Shown: positions 19,117 to 28,128 of the stretch, one piece after another | Numbering within the stretch: position 1 is the first letter of the stretch | How the letters are laid out: every line of letters begins with the position of its first letter | Source: Bacteroides ilei | Lineage (GTDB): Bacteria; Bacteroidota; Bacteroidia; Bacteroidales; Bacteroidaceae | Length of the DNA: 64,000 bases | Assembly (NCBI RefSeq): GCF_900128495.1 | Contig: NZ_LT635803.1 | Location: forward strand, 1-64,000 | Direction: 5' to 3' | Position numbers and translations under genes: made by a program | The notes under the pieces: generated by a model | Databases searched by the model: none | The model's input: only the letters and a program-made list of their open reading frames with translations | What the model was told of the DNA's origin: nothing

Positions 19117-19670
19117 TATTTCTGAACTTCCTCTGCCGTGGGTGTATGACCTCCGGGAAAATGGAAGGCATGTGTGTAGTGTTCCAGAAAAAGAGGCTCG
19201 TAATGGGCCAGATGGTCGTTCTCTCCAAAGATCCCCCATATCAGCTCACGACACTCAGGTCGGCAATATTCCCATTGACGCTTCTGTATTTCGGTGAATT
19301 CGTCAATCAGAGCTTGGTCTATGACAAGAGTCTGGTTCCCATCGGCCCTAAGCGACTTATATTCGTGGGTACCGACGCGTTCGTTTAGGAATCGGGTCAT
19401 TTCGAAATATGGGTTTCCCAACAGGGCCGGCAGCCTGTTTTGGCATGCTATCATCTGTGCCAGAAAAGAGCCGTTACTGTTGCCTACCAGTATATCCGGC
19501 TTTTCCTGTTTGCATAGCGTATCGATAAATGCCAGTGCTTCATGCGGATGTAATGGCAGGTCTGGGGTAAGGACATGTGCTTTACCTTCGAAATATTTTT
19601 TCAATGCCTGGGCGGGAATACAGGCGCCCGAAGCAAAGAAACCATGGAGGAAGAGAATTTTCGGTGTCAT
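19041..19670 (-). CDS. YqiA/esterase-type alpha/beta hydrolase
   Basis: A 209-residue cytoplasmic alpha/beta hydrolase. It opens with ILFLHGFFASG (oxyanion strand), has a nucleophile elbow VGNSNGSFLAQM (Ser in G-N-S-N-G), a late Asp region GENDHLAHYEP and a catalytic His in FPGGHTPT. This layout fits the YqiA/YcfP group of small esterases. The start lies 19 bases after the glutaredoxin-like gene's stop, suggesting one operon. Its C-terminal codons overlap the TatA relic. Confidence 0.84.
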   Translation of the reverse strand: MTPKILFLHGFFASGACIPAQALKKYFEGKAHVLTPDLPLHPHEALAFIDTLCKQEKPDILVGNSNGSFLAQMIACQNRLPALLGNPYFEMTRFLNERVGTHEYKSLRADGNQTLVIDQALIDEFTEIQKRQWEYCRPECRELIWGIFGENDHLAHYEPLFLEHYTHAFHFPGGHTPTAEEVQKYYAPLIEKLLELNRLISTAEQCSRL

Positions 19671-19688
19671 GTTTGAGAACTTAAGGAA

Positions 19689-19988
19689 TCAGCAGCCGCT
19701 TCCGTCAATGTTACATGTACTGCCTTCAGAAAGAGGTCGTGAACGTAATCCGGCATCTTCGGGTGTAAGTGTTACTGTACCGTCTTCCAGTACGAAACAG
19801 GGGATGCCTATTGCTCCGTATTTTTTTGCTTCATCAAAGACTGGGTTGCGGTCACGAAGTTTCAGGAAGGTCTTGAGATTTCTTACATGCTGTCCGATAT
19901 CAATGATTTCATAACGGCTGTTTCCTTTTACCTGATCTTCGACGTAAGTACAGTCGGGGCAGGTATTCATTCCATAAATCTTAATCAT
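19689..19988 (-). CDS. Glutaredoxin-related protein
   Basis: A 99-residue thioredoxin-fold protein with the active-site CxxC in MIKIYGMNTCPDCTYVEDQV and the conserved cis-proline segment GIPCFVLEDGTVTLTP. The C-terminus holds two further Cys (STCNIDGSGC), which could bind metal or form a second disulfide. It likely acts in cytoplasmic thiol exchange. It is the first gene of a two-gene unit with the hydrolase. Confidence 0.85.
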   Translation of the reverse strand: MIKIYGMNTCPDCTYVEDQVKGNSRYEIIDIGQHVRNLKTFLKLRDRNPVFDEAKKYGAIGIPCFVLEDGTVTLTPEDAGLRSRPLSEGSTCNIDGSGC

Positions 19989-20079
19989 ACTCTTTTTGTG
20001 GTTGGTTAATATGCGAAGTTACTAAAAAATATACTAAAAACAGAAATTGTGGTAGATAGAAAAAATGATAGCATTTCCA

Positions 20080-21936
20080 TTAATCACTCAATCTGTCGGT
20101 ACGTACGTATACGCTATATGATTCGTCTGTGATGGCAAATAAGGGTCTCAGTTGATAGGTCGTACCGTAATCGTCGAGTGAAAAGACAAGATTTTGTACA
20201 TCGGTTACTTTCAGGCCTGAGGCTATATCGGAAGATGAACTTTTCAGCCAGATTTCGTCGGGCGACTGGAATGCTAGCAGCATGGGGCCGTAGAAAATGG
20301 CTATTGTCTGTTCGTCATCGGGCATATGTTCGATACGGAAGCTGAAGTCAAAACAGATTTCAATGCGGTCGCTGTCATTCCATTGACGGTTGAGGGTGAA
20401 AAATGAGCCACCTTCACCTGTTCCTACCTGTTTGCCGTTGATAAAAATGCCTGCCTGTTTGCTCCAGGAAGGGATGAACAGATGGACTGGTAGTGTATGG
20501 GGTGTCTGCATGGATAGCGTGATACCTATATGGTGGTCACGGACCAGATCTCCGGTTTGTGTCAATGTGATATGCCGGTCTTTCCAGTCAAGCACGGTCG
20601 GTATATATTGGTTGATCCAGAGTTCATTTCCTTGGTGAAAGTAAATATTGTTGTTCAGTAATGAGAAGGCTTCGATGCTGGATCCGTTGCAGCATTTGAA
20701 ATCGGTCTGCCCGTCAAGGTATTTTTTTTGTCGTGGAGAGCCTAAAGGCAAATGGTAGACACAGTCTCCGGTTTCATGGTTCTGGAGAGCCATTACGGCA
20801 TTATAGAAAGTATTCATGTAGACGTCGGCATATTTGGGAGCACAGGTCCAGGTAAACAGATGTGCTGTCAGTTTCTGGGTGTTGTGTGAGACACAGCTTT
20901 CGGCTATTTCACGAGTGAGTGTATTGCCCAAATGCCCCGGAATACTCCAATGTTCGGATGTAAGTGAGGTTGGAGTGGTGGCATTGGGCCGGGGGCCGCT
21001 ACTTGAGCCGTTTACATAAGTGTGGGCAGACTGAAGCATGTTCCAGAAATTGGATACAGCATCATAGTACAACGGGTTACCAGTTTGGTCATAACCTTCT
21101 GCAAAACCGTTTACCAGTACGAGGTGAGTATTGGAGTGCAGACCGGAGAGGATATCTTTATTGGCTGCGAGAGGCTGGAGAAACCAGTTACGGTCAAAAA
21201 TCCGGGCGAGTTGCAGATGTTTCTTGTCGTGTGAAATGCCATATAGTTCGTAGAGAACTTCGTTCATGGCTCCCGCTTCGTTGGCCGGATTGGCCTGAGG
21301 GGTATATAGCATTTTTGAAATGGTGGATTCGTCGAGCCGGCTCATACGCCGGGCTACATAATCGGCCATCCCAAGCAATATGTTGTAGGCTTTCCGGTTT
21401 CCTGTATTGCGGTAGACGTCAAGCAATCCCTGCATGATCTTGTGATAAGTGTAATAAGGAGCCCAGACACCGCCAAAGACAGATTCGAGTGTATCGAAGT
21501 CAGTTTCGGGGAAAGCGGACAAGTATCCGTTACCTAATACCGACTGGCATTTGCCCAGTTCGTCTATCATATAATTGAGTCGCTTGGCTAAGACCGGGTC
21601 TCCATATTTCTTTACAATAGAAGAAGCAGCCGACAGATAGTGCCCGACAAAATGTCCGCGCAGTCCGATACCCGGTGACTCCCAACCGGTAAGTGGCGTA
21701 GCCGATGAAGGTAGTCCGGCATTGACCTTGAAATTGTGAAGCAGCCGGTCAGCATCAAGTGACTTCAGCCAATTGATGTTCAATGATTCACGTTGTTTCA
21801 CCCAAGAAGGTTGTAAGACTACATCTTCAATAGGAAAAGGAACGGCATGGATCTTGCCGTCCTCTTCACTTTTTGCACTGTTGCCTGCTAACAGCCCTAT
21901 TAGCAACAATGACAGAATTTTCTTATTTGGTCTCAT
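20080..21936 (-). CDS. Exported GH127/GH146-type beta-L-arabinofuranosidase (DUF1680)
   Basis: A 618-residue (alpha/alpha)6-barrel glycosidase with an N-terminal signal peptide. Visible family text: RGHFVGHYLSAAS, a YYTYHKIMQGLLD helix, ESCVSHNTQKLTAHLFTW and, in the zinc/nucleophile region, DFKCCNGSSIEAFS (paired Cys). The family releases beta-L-arabinofuranose from plant glycoproteins or pectic side chains. Its start overlaps the upstream GH43 stop by four bases (ATGA at 21933-21936), so the two are translationally coupled. Confidence 0.88.
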   Translation of the reverse strand: MRPNKKILSLLLIGLLAGNSAKSEEDGKIHAVPFPIEDVVLQPSWVKQRESLNINWLKSLDADRLLHNFKVNAGLPSSATPLTGWESPGIGLRGHFVGHYLSAASSIVKKYGDPVLAKRLNYMIDELGKCQSVLGNGYLSAFPETDFDTLESVFGGVWAPYYTYHKIMQGLLDVYRNTGNRKAYNILLGMADYVARRMSRLDESTISKMLYTPQANPANEAGAMNEVLYELYGISHDKKHLQLARIFDRNWFLQPLAANKDILSGLHSNTHLVLVNGFAEGYDQTGNPLYYDAVSNFWNMLQSAHTYVNGSSSGPRPNATTPTSLTSEHWSIPGHLGNTLTREIAESCVSHNTQKLTAHLFTWTCAPKYADVYMNTFYNAVMALQNHETGDCVYHLPLGSPRQKKYLDGQTDFKCCNGSSIEAFSLLNNNIYFHQGNELWINQYIPTVLDWKDRHITLTQTGDLVRDHHIGITLSMQTPHTLPVHLFIPSWSKQAGIFINGKQVGTGEGGSFFTLNRQWNDSDRIEICFDFSFRIEHMPDDEQTIAIFYGPMLLAFQSPDEIWLKSSSSDIASGLKVTDVQNLVFSLDDYGTTYQLRPLFAITDESYSVYVRTDRLSD

Positions 21937-23609
21937 TTCATATTCATACCGGGTTTGACACTAACTCCTTCGGTTGTCAGTCTAATAGGCTTTATGGTAC
22001 CGTCAGGATTGAAGTAAAGATATTCTACACATACGTGACGGCGGCAATCACCACCAGGTGTACCGTCCAGCGGATAGGAACCGTCATGGTAGAAGAAATA
22101 CCATTGTCCCTTGAATTCAACTACAGAAGGGTGGATGGTAAATCCATGATTGGCTGCTCCCGTTATGTATCCGCGGAAAGTCCAGGGACCTTCGGCATAG
22201 TTCCGGAAAGGAACTTTTTTGACAGGTCCGTCGAGTTCAATCATATTCTTTTTCAGTTTTACCATATAGCAGTCGCCATTACCCCATGCCATCCAGGGAG
22301 TTCCGTCATTATCAATGAATACTGTTGGGTCAATATCAGCGTTCGGACGGTGTGAATCGGGTGTCATGGCATCGGTAATTAAAGGAGTCCCGTCTTTTCG
22401 GGCTGGCTTGAATGGCCCTGTAGGTGAATCGCTTACAGCTACTGAAATCATGTGCTCACCATTGTCTTTCCGGTCTAGGGTAACGTAATAATAATATTTA
22501 CCGTCCTTTTCAACCACTTGTGCGGCCCATGCTCCATAAGGACTTGCACCGGGAAAATCGGCTGCACGCAGCACTGTTCCGTGTGCTGTCCAGTTTTTCA
22601 TGTCGGATGAAGAGTAACAAAGCCATTCGGGCATATTGAACCACCCGCCCACACCGGCTCTGTCGGCTCCTACGTAAGCATAGGCTTTATCGCCGATAAC
22701 AGTAATTGCCGGATCGCCAGTAAACGAATCGCGGAACAAAGGATTTTGTCCAGGTTTGTAAGGTTTCTCTTCTCCACGGATGGAAACTTCATCGATGGCG
22801 CCGTCCAGGACAGCCAGGCTGTTAGGGAAACCACCCGGATAACCACGGCCGATGATCCACATACCGGCATTATGCCTTACAGCCAGTCCTTTGTATGTGA
22901 GGGCAGAGATATCGTACTTTTGTTCTCCCGAAGGTCGGACGCCAAATTCCAATATAGTTTCATTCTTTTCTTCATTGTACCGGGCACGTGCATAGGCATC
23001 GTACCAACGTCCGCCTTCTATCTTATTGCCTGTAGCGAGGCGTTGGGGAGTACCGTTGACATCGGCTACCTGGACAAAAAAACGTTGTTCCATCGGATCA
23101 AAACCGATGGATATGTCGGCGTAAATGGATCCTTTAACTCCTTCTTTGCATAAAAAGACCTGTTCGGTTCCCAAGTGATTGCACTTCATACTGAGACTGA
23201 TTTCCCATGCCTGCTGTATGTCGTAGAATGGCAATGGGCGGTTGAACGGTACTACATATTCGTGCCTTTTCAGTAGCAGCGAGCGAGTGTTGGGATGTCC
23301 GTTTACAGAAGCTGCCGGTACGTCATCAGAAAAAAGATTGGTTGAAGGTGTGTAGTCATTACATTGGATCAAGTTTCCGTTTCCGCTTTCATCGTAGACA
23401 TATGGCTGAGGTTCGGCCGGCTTCCCTTTATCCGATGTAAGCGGCTGTCCGATGATGGAAGCCGAAATTGAATCACCCGACAGATGTTGTATTTTCTCAA
23501 AACTCCAATAGGCCAATAGCTTGGTTGTATCTGTGGTGCCGGCATTTACAGACCCGGCAAAGAGGAATAACAATGAAATGTTACTTGCTAAAAATAATTT
23601 TCTGTTCAT
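21933..23609 (-). CDS. Exported GH43-type glycosidase with LamG-like N-terminal domain
   Basis: A 558-residue protein: signal peptide (1-about 24), a concanavalin-like/LamG domain (about 30-270) and a five-bladed beta-propeller of the GH43 type (about 275-555). In the propeller, DSFTGDPAITVIGDKAYAY holds the first catalytic Asp, NADIDPTVFIDNDGTPWMAWG the pKa-modulating Asp, and NYAEGPWTFR the acid Glu. Family members cleave alpha-L-arabinofuranosyl or xylosyl linkages. Paired with the GH127 enzyme it would act on arabinose-containing plant glycans. No SusC/SusD pair is nearby. Confidence 0.86.
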   Translation of the reverse strand: MNRKLFLASNISLLFLFAGSVNAGTTDTTKLLAYWSFEKIQHLSGDSISASIIGQPLTSDKGKPAEPQPYVYDESGNGNLIQCNDYTPSTNLFSDDVPAASVNGHPNTRSLLLKRHEYVVPFNRPLPFYDIQQAWEISLSMKCNHLGTEQVFLCKEGVKGSIYADISIGFDPMEQRFFVQVADVNGTPQRLATGNKIEGGRWYDAYARARYNEEKNETILEFGVRPSGEQKYDISALTYKGLAVRHNAGMWIIGRGYPGGFPNSLAVLDGAIDEVSIRGEEKPYKPGQNPLFRDSFTGDPAITVIGDKAYAYVGADRAGVGGWFNMPEWLCYSSSDMKNWTAHGTVLRAADFPGASPYGAWAAQVVEKDGKYYYYVTLDRKDNGEHMISVAVSDSPTGPFKPARKDGTPLITDAMTPDSHRPNADIDPTVFIDNDGTPWMAWGNGDCYMVKLKKNMIELDGPVKKVPFRNYAEGPWTFRGYITGAANHGFTIHPSVVEFKGQWYFFYHDGSYPLDGTPGGDCRRHVCVEYLYFNPDGTIKPIRLTTEGVSVKPGMNMK

Positions 23610-23666
23610 TACAGAGAGATTTTAAAGGAAAAAGGTGTTATAATGTTAATGAAAAATTCAGGTTGA

Positions 23667-24632
23667 CTATTGCTGGGAGATCAGGAATGTGGTGTATACT
23701 ATGTAACATAGTATCATTAATATACCTTCTATGCGTGTGATAGTCCGTTTTTTGAAGAACCATCCTACAAGCCAGAACAATACAGAAGATCCTATCAGTA
23801 CAGCCATATCGATGTTATTTATATTTCCCATAGGAAGGGGTGAAATACTGGCACTGCATCCCAATACAAAGAAGATGTTGAACAGGTTACTGCCAATGAC
23901 ATTTCCGATGGCTATTCCGGGATTCCTTTTTAAGGCGGCGGTTACGGAAGTTGCCAGTTCCGGTAAGGAAGTTCCTCCGGCTACTAAAGTAAGTCCGATG
24001 ACCGATTCACTTACTCCCAGGGAACGTGCAATGCCACTGGCTCCGTCTACAAAGAGCTGGCCGCCGAAAATAAGACCAGCAAGTCCGCCAATGATGTATA
24101 GTGATGATTTCCATATTGGTAATACTTTGACCTTTTCCCCCTCGCCTCCATTTTCATTTCCATTGTGTGCAATAGCAAACGTATAGCGCATGAAGATCAG
24201 GAAGAAACATAGTAATACAAGTCCGTCAATACGGCTGATGACATTTATATTCTCCCCGTCCAGAAAGCGGTCGTTGGCAAAAAATGTAAGTGTCAGTGCC
24301 GATAGGATAACTAAAGGGATTTCCTTACTCATGGTACCTTGTCCTACTTGTATGGGGCGTACAAGGGCTGTGCATCCTATAATCATCAGTACGTTGAAGA
24401 TATTACTTCCCACTACATTTCCGATAGCCATTTCTGCACTGCCCTGAATAGCCGAAAGAACACTGATAACCAGTTCTGGAGCAGAGGTTCCGAATGCGAC
24501 AATGGTCAGTCCGATAACCAGATCGGATATATGGAAACGTTTGGCTACCGAAGCAGCTCCATCTGTCAGTCCGCTGGCTCCCAATAGGATCAGGACCAGC
24601 CCACCAATTAAAATGAATATATCAGTCCACAT
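23667..24632 (-). CDS. Na+/Ca2+ (or H+) exchanger, CaCA/YrbG family
   Basis: A 321-residue inner-membrane antiporter with about ten transmembrane segments and two alpha repeats: FGTSAPELVISV/GNVVGSNIFNVLMI in the first half and GGTSLPELATSV/GNVIGSNLFNIFFV in the second. These hold the ion-coordinating Glu and Asn residues. It exports calcium or sodium. Its start faces the IS4-type element and the MFS pump. Confidence 0.9.
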   Translation of the reverse strand: MWTDIFILIGGLVLILLGASGLTDGAASVAKRFHISDLVIGLTIVAFGTSAPELVISVLSAIQGSAEMAIGNVVGSNIFNVLMIIGCTALVRPIQVGQGTMSKEIPLVILSALTLTFFANDRFLDGENINVISRIDGLVLLCFFLIFMRYTFAIAHNGNENGGEGEKVKVLPIWKSSLYIIGGLAGLIFGGQLFVDGASGIARSLGVSESVIGLTLVAGGTSLPELATSVTAALKRNPGIAIGNVIGSNLFNIFFVLGCSASISPLPMGNINNIDMAVLIGSSVLFWLVGWFFKKRTITRIEGILMILCYIVYTTFLISQQ

Positions 24633-24758
24633 AAAATGAGCGGTTTTAATTATGTTAATGCAATGCTTTTAACCTAATATAGAAACAAAGTTAAAACTTT
24701 TGTTCAGGAAAGAAAATAGAATAAGTGAAAAAGTACTACTCTTGTTATATTTAATTTA

Positions 24759-24766
24759 TATTTTTG
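24759..24766 (+). promoter_or_regulatory. -7 box (TATTTTTG) at the IS4 insertion site
   Basis: The octamer fits TAnnTTTG and its last five bases fall within the left target repeat of the IS element. Before insertion it would have stood about 50 bases before the MFS gene's ATG, so it is a plausible native promoter now separated from that gene by 1.3 kb. Confidence 0.45.
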
Positions 24767-24770
24767 TTGC

Positions 24771-26080
24771 CATTAGTGTCCACTAAAAAATCATAGAAGT
24801 TCCTTGAAATTATTGAAATTCAATTTGTTATAGGGGATTTTGGAGAGAACGGATTTGAATTTACTTTTGTGGTAATTTTCAGACCGTTATGCATAAAGAC
24901 CCATATATTTTTGCCCAATTAGTTAAGTTCCTTGACCGAAGTAAATTCAATCGTATCGTTACAAAGTATGAAGGCGATAAATATATCAAAAGCTATACCT
25001 GTTGGAATCAACTACTTACGATGATGTTCGGTCAGCTATCTAATCGAGAGAGTCTCAGAGATTTGATTGTGGCTATGGAAGCTCATGCTGGAAAACTTTA
25101 CCATCTAGGAATCGGGAAGTCTGTAACTCGGAGCAATCTTAGTAAGGCTAATGAGCAACGTAACTACCGCATCTTCGAAGAGTACGCAACATTCATGATT
25201 GCCGAGGCTCGCAAGCGTAGAATCAATAAAATATTCGAACTTGACGGTCATGTTTATGCATTTGACTCTACAACGATTGATCTGTGCCTGTCAGTGTTTG
25301 AGTGGGCTAAATTTCGCAAACATAAAGGCGGAATAAAGTTGCATACGCTCTACGATATTGAAGCGGAAGTACCTGCATTTGTGCATATTACATCTGCCAA
25401 TATTCACGATTCAAAGGCTATGTCTGAGATTCCATACGAATCAGGAGCGCATTACATATTCGACCGAGGGTATAACGATTTCAGCAACCTTAATACAATA
25501 AATCGTATAGGCGCTTTCTTCGTTGTACGAGCCAAAACAAATGTACGGATCAAGCCTAAAACCTGGAAACGAAGATTGCCGGAAGGTGTAGTTTCGGATG
25601 TAATCGGCTGCTTTACGGTTTATAAAAGTTCTAAGGATTACCCCGAAGAACTTAGAAAACTCATCGTTGAGAATCCTGAAGACGGTACACGATACATCTT
25701 TCTGACGAATAATCTTAATGCATCTGCGGAGTTAATATCATCGCTTTATCGAAACAGATGGAGTGTTGAACTGTTCTTCAAATGGATAAAACAACACCTC
25801 AGAATTAAGAAGTTTTGGGGAACATCGGAAAACGCTGTACGCATACAAATCTATTGTGCGATAATCACTTACTGCCTAGTAGCAATAGTCCAACACGATA
25901 TGAAATTAGAACGCAGCATCTATGAAGTTCTCCAAATTCTCGGAATTTCTCTAACTGACAAAACACATCTCAGTGACTTGTTTGACAAATCGAATTTCAA
26001 AAATGTCAAAGACCGATATGATTCAAGTGAATCGAATTTATTTAATTTTTAACCTTGTCCATTTTTAGTGGACAGTAGTG
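24771..26080 (+). mobile_element. Complete IS4-type insertion sequence (1310 bp)
   Basis: The left end CATTAGTGTCCACTAAAAA and the reverse-complemented right end CACTACTGTCCACTAAAAA match at 17 of 19 positions. A 9-base direct repeat TTTTGTTGC flanks the element (24762-24770 and 26081-26089). It holds one intact transposase gene on the plus strand. It lies between the exchanger and the MFS pump. Confidence 0.93.
24889..26052 (+). CDS. IS4-family transposase
   Basis: A 387-residue DDE transposase. The N-terminus (HKDPYIFAQLVKFLDRSKFN) is the common opening of Bacteroidota IS4-type elements. Catalytic parts: the first Asp in VYAFDSTTIDLCL, the second in HYIFDRGYNDF, and the Y-R-E/K-R-W motif as LYRNRWSVELFFKWIKQHL with the third acidic residue. 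The gene is unbroken and the ends are present, so the element looks active. Confidence 0.93.
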   Translation: MHKDPYIFAQLVKFLDRSKFNRIVTKYEGDKYIKSYTCWNQLLTMMFGQLSNRESLRDLIVAMEAHAGKLYHLGIGKSVTRSNLSKANEQRNYRIFEEYATFMIAEARKRRINKIFELDGHVYAFDSTTIDLCLSVFEWAKFRKHKGGIKLHTLYDIEAEVPAFVHITSANIHDSKAMSEIPYESGAHYIFDRGYNDFSNLNTINRIGAFFVVRAKTNVRIKPKTWKRRLPEGVVSDVIGCFTVYKSSKDYPEELRKLIVENPEDGTRYIFLTNNLNASAELISSLYRNRWSVELFFKWIKQHLRIKKFWGTSENAVRIQIYCAIITYCLVAIVQHDMKLERSIYEVLQILGISLTDKTHLSDLFDKSNFKNVKDRYDSSESNLFNF

Positions 26081-26118
26081 TTTTGTTGCCACAAATTTAT
26101 TTATGATGCCATTTTCAT

Positions 26119-27348
26119 TTGAATAGAAGAATCATGACAAGCAAATTGATGAAACTTGTGACAGGCCGTCCATACATTACTGTGGGAACCGTTTATTCCA
26201 TATTGTTTACCATTGGTACATGCCATTTGTTGAATGATATGATTCAGTCGGTTATTCCGGCTCTTTATCCGTTACTGAAGGAAAAATACAGTTTTACTTT
26301 TGCGCAAATCGGTATCATAACGCTGATTTTCCAGATTACTTCGTCTGTACTTCAACCATTTGTAGGGCGATATGCCGACCGTCATCCTCAGCCCTATTCG
26401 TTGGCACTGGGTATGGGTTTTACTCTTGTAGGACTTATTTCGCTCGCTTTTTCATCTGGATTTTTATCTATTCTGTTATCCGTGGCTTTGATCGGTTGCG
26501 GTACCGCAGTATTTCATCCGGAAGCATCGCGGGTAGCTCAAATGGCATCCGGGGGTAAGAAAAGTCTGGCGCAGTCTATTTTCCAGGTAGGCGGTAATGG
26601 AGGAAGTGCTGTTGGTCCGTTATTGACTGCTTTGATAGTAATGCCTTTCGGACAGCATGCGGTAGGATGGTTTGCTTTGGCTGCACTGCTCGCTTCTTTA
26701 CTGCTGATGCGCGTCGGGAGTTGGTATAGTTTCCTTTTGTCCGAAGTCAGGTCCCGGCATGGAAAAGTAGCGGCAACGGTATGTAACCTGCCAGGAAAGA
26801 CGGTACGTATAGCTTTATGGATACTGGTATTGATGATATTCTCCAAATATTTTTTTAATGCTTGTATGACAAGCTATTTCACTTTTTACCTGATGGATAA
26901 ATTCGGTGTAAGTATGCAGCAGTCGCAGTATTGTCTGTTTGCTTATCTGGCTGCTTTTGCTATAGGTACATTACTCGGCGGATTCATGGGAGACCGTTAC
27001 GGACGCAAGTATGTCATCTTGTTTTCTATACTTGGAGCTGCTCCTTTCACACTTGCTATGCCGTATCTCAATCTAGGTTGGACTATTGTCATGGCCATTA
27101 TGTCGGGACTGATCATTGCTTCGGCTTTCGCTGCTATAGTAGTTTATGCTACCGATCTGATGCCTGATAGAGTAGGAATGATTGCGGGTATCTTTTTCGG
27201 ATTGATGTTCGGGTTAGGAGGAATAGGTTCGGCATTTTTCGGTTGGCTGGCCGATGTAACCAGCATAAATTATATATTCAAGGTAAGTACGTGGTTGCCT
27301 TTACTCGGTTTTATAGCCATATTTCTTCCGGATTTACGGAAAAAATAA
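26119..27348 (+). CDS. MFS efflux transporter, fosmidomycin-resistance (Fsr) type
   Basis: A 409-residue inner-membrane protein with twelve predicted helices. The early GTCHLLNDMIQSVIPALYPLLKEKY and GRYADRHPQP (loop 2-3 signature) and a later GFMGDRYGRKYV match the Fsr-type subgroup. It probably exports small drugs or metabolites by proton antiport. The IS4-type element ends 38 bases before its start codon, so its expression may depend on the element or on readthrough. ATG codons at 26119 and 26134 are both possible. Confidence 0.87.
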   Translation: MNRRIMTSKLMKLVTGRPYITVGTVYSILFTIGTCHLLNDMIQSVIPALYPLLKEKYSFTFAQIGIITLIFQITSSVLQPFVGRYADRHPQPYSLALGMGFTLVGLISLAFSSGFLSILLSVALIGCGTAVFHPEASRVAQMASGGKKSLAQSIFQVGGNGGSAVGPLLTALIVMPFGQHAVGWFALAALLASLLLMRVGSWYSFLLSEVRSRHGKVAATVCNLPGKTVRIALWILVLMIFSKYFFNACMTSYFTFYLMDKFGVSMQQSQYCLFAYLAAFAIGTLLGGFMGDRYGRKYVILFSILGAAPFTLAMPYLNLGWTIVMAIMSGLIIASAFAAIVVYATDLMPDRVGMIAGIFFGLMFGLGGIGSAFFGWLADVTSINYIFKVSTWLPLLGFIAIFLPDLRKK

Positions 27349-28023
27349 TCACTTTCCTTTGAGTAGAGAATCATATACCTGTTCAGAGGTGTCCGGCAGA
27401 ATCTTACGGAACTTTCTGAGCATCCGTTCATATGATTCCTCCGGGGTACGTTTGGGGTGACAGGTTTCTCTACCGAAGAGTGTTTCTGGTGTGGTGAGCA
27501 GGGACCATCCCCATCCATATTCCCGTCCGTGGCGGTCGTGAGGATAAATGAAGTTTTCCGTTATGATATATCCGCCCATTTCCAGGCGGGTCAGATAAGA
27601 ATCAAACCGACTGCGCATTTTGGGACCCGTAAAACCACATGCCGCACGCAGCTCACGGGTAATCAGGCTGCCTTCGCTTTTTAGGGTAGAGAGAATACTT
27701 TCTTCAATACTTCCTTCTTCCGGATATGGATAGATGCTTCGGCGGTAATTGCAGAATTCCGGCCACCATTCACGGCTGATGAATGTAGCCTTACTATTTA
27801 AGAACTTGCCGTAGGCACAACCGCTTTCCTGTAGAATGGAACCTTTCCATTCCCAAAGCGGCCATTCCCAACCTCCTTCTGGTAATTGGTTATATTGGCA
27901 ATCTTCATCTACTGTTTCTTCTGCCGACCACCCCGGAATTCCTATGTGCAGCAAAGGGAGAAAGCCTATTTCATTGATATAGTCGATTAATTCGGGGCAG
28001 GAATGTAATACTTCTTTTTTCAT
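27349..28023 (-). CDS. Conserved hypothetical protein, winged-helix (possibly AlkZ-related)
   Basis: A 224-residue cytoplasmic protein rich in Trp and Tyr. The middle (about 105-150) reads as a winged helix (SILSTLKSEGSLITRELRAA and FDSYLTRLEMGGYIITE), as in winged-helix DNA-glycosylase-like AlkZ relatives, but the catalytic Q-x-Q of AlkZ was not seen. The N-terminus (LHSCPELIDYINEIGFLPLL) is common in gut Bacteroidota proteins of this sort. It is convergent with the MFS gene, with no gap between them. Confidence 0.6.
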   Translation of the reverse strand: MKKEVLHSCPELIDYINEIGFLPLLHIGIPGWSAEETVDEDCQYNQLPEGGWEWPLWEWKGSILQESGCAYGKFLNSKATFISREWWPEFCNYRRSIYPYPEEGSIEESILSTLKSEGSLITRELRAACGFTGPKMRSRFDSYLTRLEMGGYIITENFIYPHDRHGREYGWGWSLLTTPETLFGRETCHPKRTPEESYERMLRKFRKILPDTSEQVYDSLLKGK

Positions 28024-28128
28024 GTTTCCAGTCTTTTATTCCTTTTTACAATAGAATATTTCTTAATTACTTTATCCCAAAATTATGAGTTTTATACTGA
28101 CTCTTTATTATAGGGTAAAAATCAGTCC

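Noticed and set aside
26061..26100. Outward promoter at the right end of the IS4-type element
   Set aside because: No sequence fitting TAnnTTTG (the nearest, TAGTGTTTTG, has the wrong spacing).
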